From Clostridium_AW sp040797845 (GTDB lineage: Bacteria > Bacillota > Clostridia > Clostridiales > Clostridiaceae), in NCBI GenBank assembly GCA_040797845.1, contig JBFNFA010000011.1, forward strand, positions 62,001-126,000: a stretch of 64,000 nucleotides of DNA. The letters are read 5' to 3'. The notes under the pieces were generated by a model. It worked only from the letters and a program-made list of their open reading frames with translations. It was not told the origin of the DNA and made no database searches. This document shows, piece after piece, positions 36,799-47,083 of this stretch (position 1 is its first letter; every line of letters begins with the position of its first letter). The position numbers and the translations under genes are program-made.

Positions 36799-37218
36799 CT
36801 ATGGTGTAGGTGGTACGTAACCTTGGCAAGTGCAATATCCCACACAACAATCACTATTACAATTACAAGTACAATTATCTACACAATAACATCCTTCAAC
36901 AGCATTACTATCACAAGAGCATTTTGTCATACTTTCAAATACCCTTTTAAACTGTCCTAAAGATAAATCAGTATTACTATATATCTTAGAATGACTACCA
37001 CAAATAGTTTTAGGTAGGTTATTTCCCTGTGTATCACTTCCATGTAAACCACATCCTAAACTTGATCCATCTCTAATTGCATACATATTATTTATTAATT
37101 CTTCTAATTCTTTAAAGTAATGCCATTTATCATTTACACTCAAAGATACTCCACCTTTAGCTCTCTCGCTTACGTGGTTGGTCATCCCTTTTAAGCTAAT
37201 GTCTTTAATAGTAGACAT
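36799..37218 (-). CDS. Cysteine-rich peptide, putative radical-SAM substrate (long)
   Basis: 139 aa with 13 cysteines, 11 of them between residues 100 and 131 in CxC-type spacing (CYCVDNCTCNCNSDCC). Residues 34-42 (YFKELEELI) match the YIQELDELL motif of the shorter peptide, as expected for a leader recognised by a shared enzyme. The last residues (YVPPTP) are proline-rich. The gene starts two bases after the SPASM radical SAM gene ends. The CLI_3235-type precursors with CcpM-type maturases are the nearest system I recall. It may be secreted, displayed or delivered; the sequence does not say. Confidence 0.7.
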   Translation of the reverse strand: MSTIKDISLKGMTNHVSERAKGGVSLSVNDKWHYFKELEELINNMYAIRDGSSLGCGLHGSDTQGNNLPKTICGSHSKIYSNTDLSLGQFKRVFESMTKCSCDSNAVEGCYCVDNCTCNCNSDCCVGYCTCQGYVPPTP

Positions 37219-37220
37219 AC

Positions 37221-38516
37221 TTACATCACTTCCTTGTTCTCATTAAGCAGCTTTAGCAATGTTTCCTGTATAACATTTTGATTAGCTTTTATATCTTGTA
37301 ATTCTAAAAGCATTAGTTTAAATCCTTTTGCTAATATCTCTGAAGAATATTTATTGTAATATTCTTCATCTTTTCGTGGTTGATTTCTTGAATTATCCCT
37401 TTCCTTATAAAGACCTAGTTCAATTAAGTCCACTTTCATTTTATCAGTATATTTTTTATCTATTAATGACATTTTACAATAACATCCTTGTATCTGTTGT
37501 AGCATATCTCCATTATGAACCCAATTTGTTGCTATACATCTATAACAATTATAATGTTCACATTTCTTATCACAACTCATATTGTCACAAGTATAGTCTT
37601 TATATGATTTTATTTTTTCTAAATCAATACCATTCCAAACATCACCTATTTTAGTTTCTGCCTTATTATCATTGAAATAAAAGTTATGACAAGGGTATAT
37701 ATCTCCTTGGGCAGTTACAGTTATCAATGTCTTCCCTGCACCACATGGAGCATCTCTTTTCTGAGAAGGATATAAACATTTGTTATACGGAGTGAAATAA
37801 TTTAATTCACTTATCTCATTTTCAGATTTTATTTTATCTATTATGTAGTCATATATCTTGCCTTGTTCTCTATCATATATGTCTACGTCACTTTCGGTCC
37901 ATCCTTCTTCATGTACAGGCATGAACCATATGTTTTTCATATCCCATTCTTCTCTAAAAAATTTATATCCCTCAAATAAATATGGCAAACTTTTGCGATT
38001 GATACATCCATGAACAGTTAGCATTTCTGGATTGGTTTTATATATTTCTTTAAATTTACTTATATTTTTTGCTATTTTATTAAAACTACCACTGCCATCT
38101 ATAGTAACTCTATACATATCATGAACTTCTTTTACTCCGTCAATACTCAACTGACAGCTTAGATTTACTTTATCTTTGTATTCCATAAACAACCAATATA
38201 TATAATTATTCATTATTGTGCCATTTGTTATAATATCAGAAGTAAACTTAATGCCCGTTTCTTTTTGTTTCTTCAATCCATATATAAAAATAACCTCTAT
38301 TAACTTAGAGTTTAATAGAGGTTCACCACCAAATAATAAAACATTTACATGGTCTTTATTTTGTTTTTCAGCGTTTTCGTATAATAAGTCAATTCCCTTC
38401 TTTGCAACCTCTTCTGTCATATTATAAGGATTTTTCTCAGGTACAAAGCAATATTTACAACGAAGATTGCAGTTTTCACTTATTAAAAAAGTCCCGTTTG
38501 TTGGTAACATATTCAT
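37221..38516 (-). CDS. Radical SAM/SPASM peptide maturase
   Basis: 431 aa. The radical SAM domain (1-200) has CNLRCKYC (C16, C20, C23) and GGEP. The C-terminal part is a SPASM domain: CGAGKTLITVTAQGDIYPCHNF is followed by a cysteine-rich region (DYTCDNMSCDKKCEHYNCYRC) and a late QGCYC, enough for two auxiliary iron-sulfur clusters. Enzymes of this type form thioether or C-C links in peptides. The gene is the first of the cassette and lies 26 bp after the tail-tip gene, so it is transcribed with the tail. A last coiled region (about 385-430) may bind a partner. Confidence 0.88.
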   Translation of the reverse strand: MNMLPTNGTFLISENCNLRCKYCFVPEKNPYNMTEEVAKKGIDLLYENAEKQNKDHVNVLLFGGEPLLNSKLIEVIFIYGLKKQKETGIKFTSDIITNGTIMNNYIYWLFMEYKDKVNLSCQLSIDGVKEVHDMYRVTIDGSGSFNKIAKNISKFKEIYKTNPEMLTVHGCINRKSLPYLFEGYKFFREEWDMKNIWFMPVHEEGWTESDVDIYDREQGKIYDYIIDKIKSENEISELNYFTPYNKCLYPSQKRDAPCGAGKTLITVTAQGDIYPCHNFYFNDNKAETKIGDVWNGIDLEKIKSYKDYTCDNMSCDKKCEHYNCYRCIATNWVHNGDMLQQIQGCYCKMSLIDKKYTDKMKVDLIELGLYKERDNSRNQPRKDEEYYNKYSSEILAKGFKLMLLELQDIKANQNVIQETLLKLLNENKEVM

Positions 38517-38542
38517 TTAAAATTTTTCCTTCCTATAATAGA

Positions 38543-41500
38543 TTATTTTAATACAATGCAGTCAAATCCTGACCTAGCACTACCTGAGTTATACACAGTA
38601 ACGCTTGTAGCACTTTTTACAACTCTTATTTCACCTATATTTCCTTCAGGTGTGCCTCCTGTTGGAGTTATTGAAACTGAGTAATTAGTATCACCAAAAT
38701 TATGATTGATTGTTGTTCCGCCTGTGCCACTAAAATTGGAACTAGCTCTAAACAATACAGGTAACATATATGTATGTGTGGGAGTTCCTTTTATTTCTCC
38801 TCCTGAGAAATAAGCAATTCTCAGCCCATTAATATTAGTTGTATTTAAACTCATTCCATCGTCAGCCAAACTAATTGAGGTTTTTCTTTGATTAGACATT
38901 ATAGTTGCACCTGAACTATGGTTTATTTCAAAAGCACTTCCAAACTTATCATACATTCCAAAATTATTTTCATTATTAGCAGTTATAAAGAATTCTTGAC
39001 TATTATCATATGATCTAAATTGTATAAAACCACCTGTTTTTCTATCTCCACTTAACATACCACTTACATTATCTATAGAACTTTTAGCTTTAATTATGAT
39101 TTTTTCCTTATCATCTTCTCCATAAAGCTTTATTATACCTTGATTTAAACTTTCATCTTGGGAAGATATAAATAACTTAGTTTTTTCTTCTTTATTGTTA
39201 AGCTTTATAGTGCCTCCACTATCATTACCTGTAATTTCAACTATCTTTTTACTTTGGTTATTTTTTATTTTCATAACACCCATATCATTCAATGAGTGAA
39301 TGCCTATTTCTATTCTTTCTTTGGCTTTATCTCCATTATATAACTTAAAAAAGCCTCCTGTGTATGTGTAGTCTGGTGCAGAGCCTAAAAAAGCATTTAT
39401 ATTTCCATTCCAGTCATTAACTAATAGTTTTCCACCTTTAGCAGTATCTTTATATAGGTCTGCTAAGCATATTTTATTATCAGAAATATCATACCTAAAC
39501 ACTCTAAACCTACCGTTCGCATCTACTTCACCATCTGTATTTACTTTAAATATATCATCGCCGCTTTTATTATTTATCCATATGCAACCATTATCTATTC
39601 TTAACCCATTATCATCTAATACAGAATTTGTGTTCATTACTACAAAGCTTTCAGCATGAACCTTCCCATCCATGTCTAGCCACATTGTATCTTTCCAGCT
39701 AGAGCTATCTTTTCTTTGTATTTTGATTCCTTCTTCTGGATTTAAATATATCCTATTCATTTTGTTTTTACTTAACAATGACAAATCCATATTATAAGCT
39801 TCCATATGACTATCATTAACCATAAAAGTATGATCACCATTAGAATCTCTATTAGTGATTATTAATTGATTAGAAGCTACTATCTTTCCAACAATTTTTT
39901 GTCCTACAATACCTTGTGGAGAAATTGCTAAGTCCACTGTTTTAAATCCATCTGTAGTCATAACTAGCAAATCCGCTACTATTCTCAGTTGCCTATCTTC
40001 ATTGTCCCCATCTTTGCACCATATTCCATGCCCATCAATGCTAATCTTTTGATGGGGATTTTGACTTAAAATTTTATTCTTTGCTGCATCTAAAGCACTT
40101 TCTCTCATTTGGGTTACTAAATCATATCCATAGCTGCCCTTATCCCAATTACCTTTGAAAATATCTATTGTTGTATTTGAATTATTAAACTTATTTAGCA
40201 TATTACTTATAAATTTTTCTGCATCATCATGATCATCTTTATTGCTAAAGGTTAAGTTAATTTTTTTGCCATCCCTGTCATATTCTATTTTTACTAATTT
40301 AACTACAATATCTATGTCTAATTTGGAGTGAAAAATATTAATATAATCTCCTTTTACTAGCTTATTCCAATCATGTTGACATTCTACTACATCTAAAAAG
40401 TCCACCACATCGGTCTCAAACTCAATGGGAGGTGAACTTATTTTACTTAAAGCATGTCTTCCAGCAAAATATAATTCCTTTACATTAAAATAATTGGTAT
40501 TAGCCCAGGTTTGCTGAAAGGTTAACTTCTCTAATTTTTTTAATTGTTCTTCTGTAAAATTATTTTTTTTACTCAAAGAAACTCTTACTTGATTTATATC
40601 ATTATTTTTACTTTTTATTTGATTCTCTTTATTTTCTATCAATACTTTTTGATTTTCAATTTCTTGATCTTTGGCTGATATTTTTAAAGTTAGATTTAAT
40701 ATATTATTTTGAAACTTAGCTATTTCTTCTCTCTCTTCATCTGTTTCAGCTTTTATATTCAAAAGATTACTAATTTCATTTTCTCCTATACCATATAATC
40801 TTTCTAATTGCTTTATTAAAACATCTCGCTCTAATTCAAGTAAATCCTTCTCGCTCTCTAACTCATCTTTTTTATTCTCTAGCCCAACGGATTCTACTAC
40901 TAGTTCGTTTAATTCTTCAAGTAAATTATAAAATATAGAGGTATTTTCAGTGAGCTTCTCCTCATATTTATCCAAGGCTTCAATTAAATCTTGCGACATA
41001 TATTTTTTATTTTTAAAATAGCTATAGTCTTCAATATATAATTGTCCTGTGGGATTGTAGCTAGCAATGTTTAGATTGTCCTTCCCATATACATATAGTC
41101 TTGTTACTATTTCATCTGACTTTTCTATTTTCACTATATTTTTTAAATAATTCTCGTCACTGATATAAAGCCCTTTATTCTTTCTTTGTTTATCTTCTTC
41201 ACTGTCCTTGTCATTGTAGATATTAATTTTATTATTTAAGGTATCGAATTCTAACACACATTCATAGGATTTTTGTACATCATTTAATAAAAAATCTAGC
41301 CAGCTTTTTTTCATACCATCAAATATTCTATATTTCTTATGGAACTGTCCTAATTCCTCATCAGCATATTCAGCCTTATGCTCTACAGTTCCTAATGTCC
41401 AATTCTTTACATACTGAGGTAATATTTCAGTGAATATTCCTTCTCCCGTCTCAATATCATCACTTCTCAATTGCCATGTTGTAGCTACATCTATTTCTAT

Positions 41501-41851
41501 ATTTACTTTACTTAAAACATATTCCTCACTATAGCAATGGACATACATAGTTTCCTTATCTTCACCTACTAATTTCACTTTATCTATAACAAAGTACTGC
41601 TCATTGTTTAACTTGATGGTATACCATCCATTTATCAAATCCCAATTAGGATTTTTAATTTGTTTATACTGAAATTGTATGTAATGAGGAATATAAAATT
41701 CCAACTCATCTGTTTCCCTATATTTCTTAGTTAATTTCACTCCATAGGCTTCATTTAAAAAAGCTATCTCTTCTTCTTTATTGCTTTTGCATAAAACTAA
41801 TTCTATTTTTTCACTAAATGTTTTTAATGACTTATCTATATCACCAAACAT
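38543..41851 (-). CDS. Tail-tip protein (Tal/prophage endopeptidase-tail type)
   Basis: 1102 aa. The N-terminal 280 residues fit the Tal/gp18-like tail-tip fold (LTKKYRETDELEFYIP, then NGWYTIKLNNEQYFVIDK). A long coiled coil occupies about 300-450. The C-terminal half is strand-rich, with fibre-like repeats and a final GTGGTTINHNFGDTNYSVSITPTGG tip. It follows the distal tail protein gene directly, the normal order. I cannot identify peptidase residues. It likely closes the tube and carries fibres. Confidence 0.8.
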   Translation of the reverse strand: MFGDIDKSLKTFSEKIELVLCKSNKEEEIAFLNEAYGVKLTKKYRETDELEFYIPHYIQFQYKQIKNPNWDLINGWYTIKLNNEQYFVIDKVKLVGEDKETMYVHCYSEEYVLSKVNIEIDVATTWQLRSDDIETGEGIFTEILPQYVKNWTLGTVEHKAEYADEELGQFHKKYRIFDGMKKSWLDFLLNDVQKSYECVLEFDTLNNKINIYNDKDSEEDKQRKNKGLYISDENYLKNIVKIEKSDEIVTRLYVYGKDNLNIASYNPTGQLYIEDYSYFKNKKYMSQDLIEALDKYEEKLTENTSIFYNLLEELNELVVESVGLENKKDELESEKDLLELERDVLIKQLERLYGIGENEISNLLNIKAETDEEREEIAKFQNNILNLTLKISAKDQEIENQKVLIENKENQIKSKNNDINQVRVSLSKKNNFTEEQLKKLEKLTFQQTWANTNYFNVKELYFAGRHALSKISSPPIEFETDVVDFLDVVECQHDWNKLVKGDYINIFHSKLDIDIVVKLVKIEYDRDGKKINLTFSNKDDHDDAEKFISNMLNKFNNSNTTIDIFKGNWDKGSYGYDLVTQMRESALDAAKNKILSQNPHQKISIDGHGIWCKDGDNEDRQLRIVADLLVMTTDGFKTVDLAISPQGIVGQKIVGKIVASNQLIITNRDSNGDHTFMVNDSHMEAYNMDLSLLSKNKMNRIYLNPEEGIKIQRKDSSSWKDTMWLDMDGKVHAESFVVMNTNSVLDDNGLRIDNGCIWINNKSGDDIFKVNTDGEVDANGRFRVFRYDISDNKICLADLYKDTAKGGKLLVNDWNGNINAFLGSAPDYTYTGGFFKLYNGDKAKERIEIGIHSLNDMGVMKIKNNQSKKIVEITGNDSGGTIKLNNKEEKTKLFISSQDESLNQGIIKLYGEDDKEKIIIKAKSSIDNVSGMLSGDRKTGGFIQFRSYDNSQEFFITANNENNFGMYDKFGSAFEINHSSGATIMSNQRKTSISLADDGMSLNTTNINGLRIAYFSGGEIKGTPTHTYMLPVLFRASSNFSGTGGTTINHNFGDTNYSVSITPTGGTPEGNIGEIRVVKSATSVTVYNSGSARSGFDCIVLK

Positions 41852-41872
41852 CTTTACAATATCACCTCGATT

Positions 41873-42661
41873 CTATAACGAAATAGGATAACTTGTCCTG
41901 ATAACAACTTTTACATTGCCCTTTATTTGTATTCTGTTTTTACCTTGAACCAATCTAAACCAATTCTTATTAAAATTATTAAGTCTGTATATACCGCTTT
42001 CTTCTAAACTACTTTTAATTTGTTTTAAATCATTGTTTATATATATTTTTTCACCCTTTTCTAACCCCATAAACTTAAACTCTTCATTGTTATTAGTTAA
42101 ATTTATTATTGAAACCTCAGTATCATCTGTCATTTCCATCATCACTTCAGGATAGTAATAATTTAATACATTAGACATATTCCTTATTTCTATTGTGTTA
42201 CTTGGGTTCTTTGTGTAGTCATATACCTCCATTGCAGTTTTAGTATATGGAAAAGGTCCATTGCATCTAAATTTAATGGTAACATATCCTTTTTTATTTC
42301 CATTGTCATATCTCTTAGGATCTCCTACAGGCATACAATAGTAAACTACATCTCTGTTATCACCTAAGGTTAATGCTTTATATTGTCTATCTTTATATAA
42401 CCATCTATTTATCTTCCACCTTGTATCCATATCCCATTCTAAAAACTCGTCATTACAAAATGTAATTTCTAACTCTAAAGCATTTGATTTAACACCAAAA
42501 AAATAAGGAGTATCTCTCAAGCCTACTTCCTCTTCTAAAATACTTCTACTGTACCCAAAAGGCATTTCTATCATACCAGAATTTATTTCAACTACTAATA
42601 ATCCTAAATCTCTACTATTAATACCGTCATAAACTATATAATCTTCTAAACATGAGGACAT
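41873..42661 (-). CDS. Distal tail protein (Dit)
   Basis: 262 aa. The N-terminal domain pattern (FGYSRSILEEEVGLRDTPYFFGV, then LELEITFCN and WLYKDRQYKALTL) is that of the Siphovirus distal tail family (PF05709). The C-terminal 110 residues form the galectin-like domain. It makes the hexameric hub between tube and tip. It lies between the tape measure and the tail-tip genes, with GGGAGGTGA before the ATG. The presence of Dit and the absence of sheath or gpJ-like baseplate genes point to a flexible tail. Confidence 0.88.
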   Translation of the reverse strand: MSSCLEDYIVYDGINSRDLGLLVVEINSGMIEMPFGYSRSILEEEVGLRDTPYFFGVKSNALELEITFCNDEFLEWDMDTRWKINRWLYKDRQYKALTLGDNRDVVYYCMPVGDPKRYDNGNKKGYVTIKFRCNGPFPYTKTAMEVYDYTKNPSNTIEIRNMSNVLNYYYPEVMMEMTDDTEVSIINLTNNNEEFKFMGLEKGEKIYINNDLKQIKSSLEESGIYRLNNFNKNWFRLVQGKNRIQIKGNVKVVIRTSYPISL

Positions 42662-42726
42662 TTAAACTTCACCTCCCGTAAAATAGTGTGCATAGTTTTT
42701 TCTACCCACACTATTCTTTAATTATT

Positions 42727-45700
42727 TTAAATATGACCTAACCCCTTCATTTTTTGATATAACTTTTCTATAGCATTGTTGCCAGCTTGTTCAATTTTAG
42801 GTATGATATCACTAGTTGCATTACCTTCTATGTTTATAAGCTTATCTATTTCTATTCCCTTGCTGTATCCTGAATTTGAAGAGTGATTCATAGAATCTAA
42901 TAATGAATAAGGAATAAAATTTGATGCTGTTTGATATACTGTTCTTTTTGTTAATTCATTTATCTGTGATGTATTCAATACTGTTTCAAAATTGCTTGTA
43001 CTTCTATAGGGTGCTGCTAACTGACTTTCAGCTATAAACCCACTCCTCATATAAGAACGTTCTTTCAAATATTCTATTATTCCTTCTCTTGTTTCATCAG
43101 TATTCTTTCCTCTTTCTATCCTATGTGCTAATGAATTTGTATCGTTATTTTTGAATTTATCCTCAGCAACACCTACTATTACATCCCCTATATTAATTCT
43201 TATCCTTTTTATCTCCTCTTCTGACATTTTTGAAATATCTATAACTTCATAATCATTTCCATCAAAAGCTTCCTTGGCATTTGTATAGTCATTAACAGCT
43301 CTATCATTAGACATTGCATAAACTTTCTTTTTTCCTTGTGAAATATTAGAGTCGTTGGATTCTGAAATATTATTATTTATTTTTTCTAATACACCATCTT
43401 TTAATAATTCTCTAACCTTTTCTAAATTCTCGATAAGCTCAGTTTTTATTTTATCTCCTAATGCACTTAGCCCTTCTCCCCATTTGTTTTCATATTCCTC
43501 AATGGCTATGTTTAAATCTATTAGGTTTCCTTTTACATCACTTATTAATCCACTATTTATTACTTGTCTAACTTCTCTATATAAATTATCCTTTTCTAGA
43601 CGACCCTCATAATACTTATCTATCTCCTTCATTTCTTCTTCTAATTTTTGTTTCTTATCTTCATATTTTTTATCTTCAGCTTTTTTCTTTTCATCTACGT
43701 CTTTAGAATAATTTTTCTTTAATTCTTCTAATTCTTTTTTCTTTAATTCATTATTTCTTTTATACTTTTCTTCTTCAATCTTTTCGTCTAAGTCATTTAA
43801 ATCTTTCAGTAAACCTTCTCTCATAGCTCTACCTTGAATAGTATCTACAAGAGCCAATGAATCATATTTTTGTTGTAATGTGTTTCGTTCTTTCTGAAGA
43901 TTTTCTAGCTTTTTATCATATTCATCTTTGCTTATTTCATCTTCAAGCTCTTTAAGTTGTAAGTCAACTATATCGATTAAACCTTGTTTTTCCTTCTCTA
44001 AGTTTTCTAATCTTTTTTTATGCCTTTCATCTTCTAGCTTCATCTCTTCTTGCTTTGATTCTTTTGCTAGCTTTTGTTGTTCTTCATAATTTTTTCTTAT
44101 AATTTCTATAATTTTATCTTCAACAGATTTTACAAAACCTAGAATTTCTTCATTTTGTCTTTTTAAACTTTCAGTGTGATTTAAAATACTTATATTTAAA
44201 TCTTTAATGTTTTGTTTATATCTATCTGTAGTTTCATTAATCAAGGTCCACTGATCTGAATTCTCTTTTACCGATTTTAATTGGTTTTCTAAATCTTCTA
44301 TTACTTTTAAGCGGTAATCTCTTTCCTCTTTTTCTTTGTATATTATCTCATTAATCAATTCCGCTCTAACTTTGTAATTTTCTTTATCTGTTATATCTAA
44401 TATATCTAATTTATATTGGACATCATCTATTTCTTTTTTTATTTTTTCAGCACCAGTATCATGTATCTTTATTTTTATTTCTAACTGTTGTTTTTTTATA
44501 TCTTCTTTTAATTTATCTATTTCTTTTATTGATTTTCCGCTATCAACATAAGTTTTGAAAGTTAGGTCTAAATATTTATTCATTTCTTCTTGTAAATTTT
44601 CGACCTGTTTTTTTGCATTTTCTTTAGCTTCCCCTGATAAAGAATTAGCCCAAGATTGTTTAGAACTTAGAATTTGCTGATAGTTTGTTATCTCTCCCCT
44701 GGAGCCAAACTTAACGCCTTGATTACCAAGTGACCCTTTTAACTCTACTCTTTCCTTTAGTTGTTCTTCATTTAGTTGTTTATATAAAACTTGTTTCTTA
44801 TTAAGTAGGTTTATTTCCTTTTCTAAGTTATTTATTTTCTCCTGGTTATACACTCTATCATTAATCTGCTGGTAACTTTCTATCTGGTTCTGAACATCTT
44901 GTATAGCATCATTTAATTGTTTATATCTATCAGTTTTTAAATTGATGTCTTCTATTTCTTTTTTTGAATTAGAATTATCAACTATTTTCGAGTTAGAATT
45001 ATCAATATCTCCAGAAGAAAAATATGGTACTTTAATTTCTGCTCCAATTTCATCAAAAACCTCTTTAGATTTTTGTAACTGCTCAGTTAATTCTTGAATT
45101 TGACGATAAATATCTTTACCTTCGCCTTCTTTTGCACGACTTGATGCTTTAGTTCCTTTTAGTAAGGTATCTGCCCAATCATCATCAGGTAATTTCATGG
45201 ACTCAAAAATATCTCCTTGAATTTTATAATACTTACCCCAAAGATCATTTAAATTCAATACAAGTTCCTGCTCTACAGCAATTTTAGCTTCTGCCAAATT
45301 CTTAGCATTCTGAAGTTCCTCTCTCTGTCCCTTACTTAATGTAATCCCATGTTGTTTTAATCGATCTTCTAATTTATCTATACCACCTATATTGTTTTGG
45401 TAATACTTGTCACTAGCCATTATCATCTTCTTATAGGCATTTTCAGTTTCACTTTTTTGCTCTTGTATTTTTTTATCAATTTCGCCATGTAAAGCTTTTT
45501 CATCATTTAAATAGTTTAATAGTTCTGGAAATTTCTCTAATAAAGAATTTAATGTAGACTCGCTATATTTACTATTATTACTATACTCATCTTGTGCTTT
45601 GTTTAATTCAGCTAACACATTTTTAGTATCCATAAAGCTCTTAGCTAGCTTTTCGAATGGTTCAGCACTCATAGAATATTGGTTCTCTTTTCTAGCATAT

Positions 45701-46977
45701 GTATTCTTTTTAATTTCATCGGTCTCTAGCTTTATTAAATCTCTACTTGTGCCACTATATTTATTTAAAAATAAAGTTAACGTATTTGCTTGACTTACGA
45801 TCTCTGATATTTCTTCCATTCTTTTATACTTTGCATCTAATGCTGCATTAACATCTACGTCAATTGTATATTCTCTTTCTTGTCCTGTAAGTTCGTCCTT
45901 TCCCTTAATGGTTCTAGTAATAGTTTTTTCGCCATTTGCTTTTGCTAATTCTAACTCTTCTAGTTCATTTTTTAATCTTTTATATTCTTCTGCTTTTGCT
46001 TCTATATTTTTGTTTTTATCGAAAAACTCTTCTGCCTCTAATATCTTCCTTTTCTTTTTCAATTCAAGTTGTTCTGCTATTAAATCATTATTGGCAGCAA
46101 TTGCCTCATTTTCATCCGAAAAATCAGAAACAGTTTCTGGCATTATATCAGCTATATTTTTTTGAACTTCTATTAACTCTTTTTTTAATCGATTCTTTTC
46201 TTCTTCCGATTTAGAATTAGTTATATCCATTTTTAATTTATCAGATTGTTTCATCAAATTTTCAACATCAGATATTGATTTAGCTGTATCCTTTGTAGAT
46301 TGAGTTACATTTTTATTAAACTCCTTTAAATGTTTATCTGCATTCATAACCTTATCTATAAATGACGAAAGTAAGCTAATACCAACGGATATTCCCATGG
46401 TAATAGCGGCTTGCATGGCAACTGAAGACGCTGCTACTAATAATTGTTGTGCTTTTAGTTTAAATAGTTGAGTGGTTAGCATTGCAGTAGACCCACCGAA
46501 GGTATGCACCGTATTTATTAATGCTGTAGTTCTACCAATATTTTCACCAATACTTGTATTTATAGATTCAAAATGTTTTTTTGTTGACTTTAACATATCA
46601 TCCATAAATGACGACTTGGAGAATTCACCCATTTTACTTTTTAAATTTGATAAATACTCATTATCCTGACTTGTTGCTCCTTGGCTAGATTTTACTTTAT
46701 TAATTTCCACGTTTAATTCTTTAATTTGATTTCTTATATTAGCTATATTTTCACCTAAGTTTGTGGTATCTATATTTAAAGACATGTACATTTGATTTTT
46801 CAATGCATTTAACTGGCTTTCTATATTAATTATTGCATTACTTATTGAATCATTATCTATTTGTATAACTAATTTATTATTTTGCTGTAACTGACTTAAT
46901 AATTTCTGTAATTTAGAGTTTGCTTTACCATATTCCTCAAAGTTAACTTGTAAGCGAATACCTAAATCATCAGCCAT
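42727..46977 (-). CDS. Tail tape-measure protein
   Basis: 1416 aa. Long coiled coils occupy most of the chain; a hydrophobic stretch (LLVAASSVAMQAAITMGISVGISLLSSFI, about 180-208) is the usual membrane-penetrating segment. Highly charged repeats rich in Lys, Glu and Asn lie in the middle, and the end has a globular part. The length predicts a tail of roughly 210 nm using the usual 0.15 nm per residue. GGAGG precedes the ATG. It is the strongest single proof that a tail of defined length is built. Confidence 0.92.
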   Translation of the reverse strand: MADDLGIRLQVNFEEYGKANSKLQKLLSQLQQNNKLVIQIDNDSISNAIINIESQLNALKNQMYMSLNIDTTNLGENIANIRNQIKELNVEINKVKSSQGATSQDNEYLSNLKSKMGEFSKSSFMDDMLKSTKKHFESINTSIGENIGRTTALINTVHTFGGSTAMLTTQLFKLKAQQLLVAASSVAMQAAITMGISVGISLLSSFIDKVMNADKHLKEFNKNVTQSTKDTAKSISDVENLMKQSDKLKMDITNSKSEEEKNRLKKELIEVQKNIADIMPETVSDFSDENEAIAANNDLIAEQLELKKKRKILEAEEFFDKNKNIEAKAEEYKRLKNELEELELAKANGEKTITRTIKGKDELTGQEREYTIDVDVNAALDAKYKRMEEISEIVSQANTLTLFLNKYSGTSRDLIKLETDEIKKNTYARKENQYSMSAEPFEKLAKSFMDTKNVLAELNKAQDEYSNNSKYSESTLNSLLEKFPELLNYLNDEKALHGEIDKKIQEQKSETENAYKKMIMASDKYYQNNIGGIDKLEDRLKQHGITLSKGQREELQNAKNLAEAKIAVEQELVLNLNDLWGKYYKIQGDIFESMKLPDDDWADTLLKGTKASSRAKEGEGKDIYRQIQELTEQLQKSKEVFDEIGAEIKVPYFSSGDIDNSNSKIVDNSNSKKEIEDINLKTDRYKQLNDAIQDVQNQIESYQQINDRVYNQEKINNLEKEINLLNKKQVLYKQLNEEQLKERVELKGSLGNQGVKFGSRGEITNYQQILSSKQSWANSLSGEAKENAKKQVENLQEEMNKYLDLTFKTYVDSGKSIKEIDKLKEDIKKQQLEIKIKIHDTGAEKIKKEIDDVQYKLDILDITDKENYKVRAELINEIIYKEKEERDYRLKVIEDLENQLKSVKENSDQWTLINETTDRYKQNIKDLNISILNHTESLKRQNEEILGFVKSVEDKIIEIIRKNYEEQQKLAKESKQEEMKLEDERHKKRLENLEKEKQGLIDIVDLQLKELEDEISKDEYDKKLENLQKERNTLQQKYDSLALVDTIQGRAMREGLLKDLNDLDEKIEEEKYKRNNELKKKELEELKKNYSKDVDEKKKAEDKKYEDKKQKLEEEMKEIDKYYEGRLEKDNLYREVRQVINSGLISDVKGNLIDLNIAIEEYENKWGEGLSALGDKIKTELIENLEKVRELLKDGVLEKINNNISESNDSNISQGKKKVYAMSNDRAVNDYTNAKEAFDGNDYEVIDISKMSEEEIKRIRINIGDVIVGVAEDKFKNNDTNSLAHRIERGKNTDETREGIIEYLKERSYMRSGFIAESQLAAPYRSTSNFETVLNTSQINELTKRTVYQTASNFIPYSLLDSMNHSSNSGYSKGIEIDKLINIEGNATSDIIPKIEQAGNNAIEKLYQKMKGLGHI

Positions 46978-47006
46978 TAATCCAACCTCCTTTAAAAAGA
47001 AAATGA

Positions 47007-47027
47007 ACTAGCTGATGATTTGCTAGT
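47007..47027. repeat. Hairpin over the stop codon of a 15-aa mini-ORF
   Basis: ACTAGC and GCTAGT form a six-base stem around TGATGATTT, enclosing the mini-ORF stop and lying 30-50 bp upstream of the tape-measure start. It could affect tape-measure translation. Confidence 0.35.
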
Positions 47028-47070
47028 CCACTTTGTAAGCTTTATTCTTTAATGTTTCCTTAAAATTCAT
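47023..47070 (-). CDS. Mini-ORF between tail chaperone and tape measure
   Basis: 15 codons (MNFKETLKNKAYKVD) with GAGGAATTATAAA before the ATG, lying 13 bases after the chaperone-position gene. In many tail operons this spot holds the frameshift-extended chaperone ORF (gpGT). No frameshift site or long ORF is present here; the mini-ORF may be its residue or a leader peptide. Confidence 0.3.
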   Translation of the reverse strand: MNFKETLKNKAYKVD

Positions 47071-47083
47071 TTTATAATTCCTC

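Noticed and set aside
36596..37218. Metallothionein-like proteins
   Set aside because: Cysteine density would fit, but the two adjacent radical SAM genes and the shared leader-like motif make enzyme substrates more likely.
45908..46214. Overlapping plus-strand hydrophobic ORFs opposite the tape-measure gene
   Set aside because: These are shadows of coiled-coil coding sequence; Glu/Lys-rich helices give Phe/Leu-rich antisense frames.
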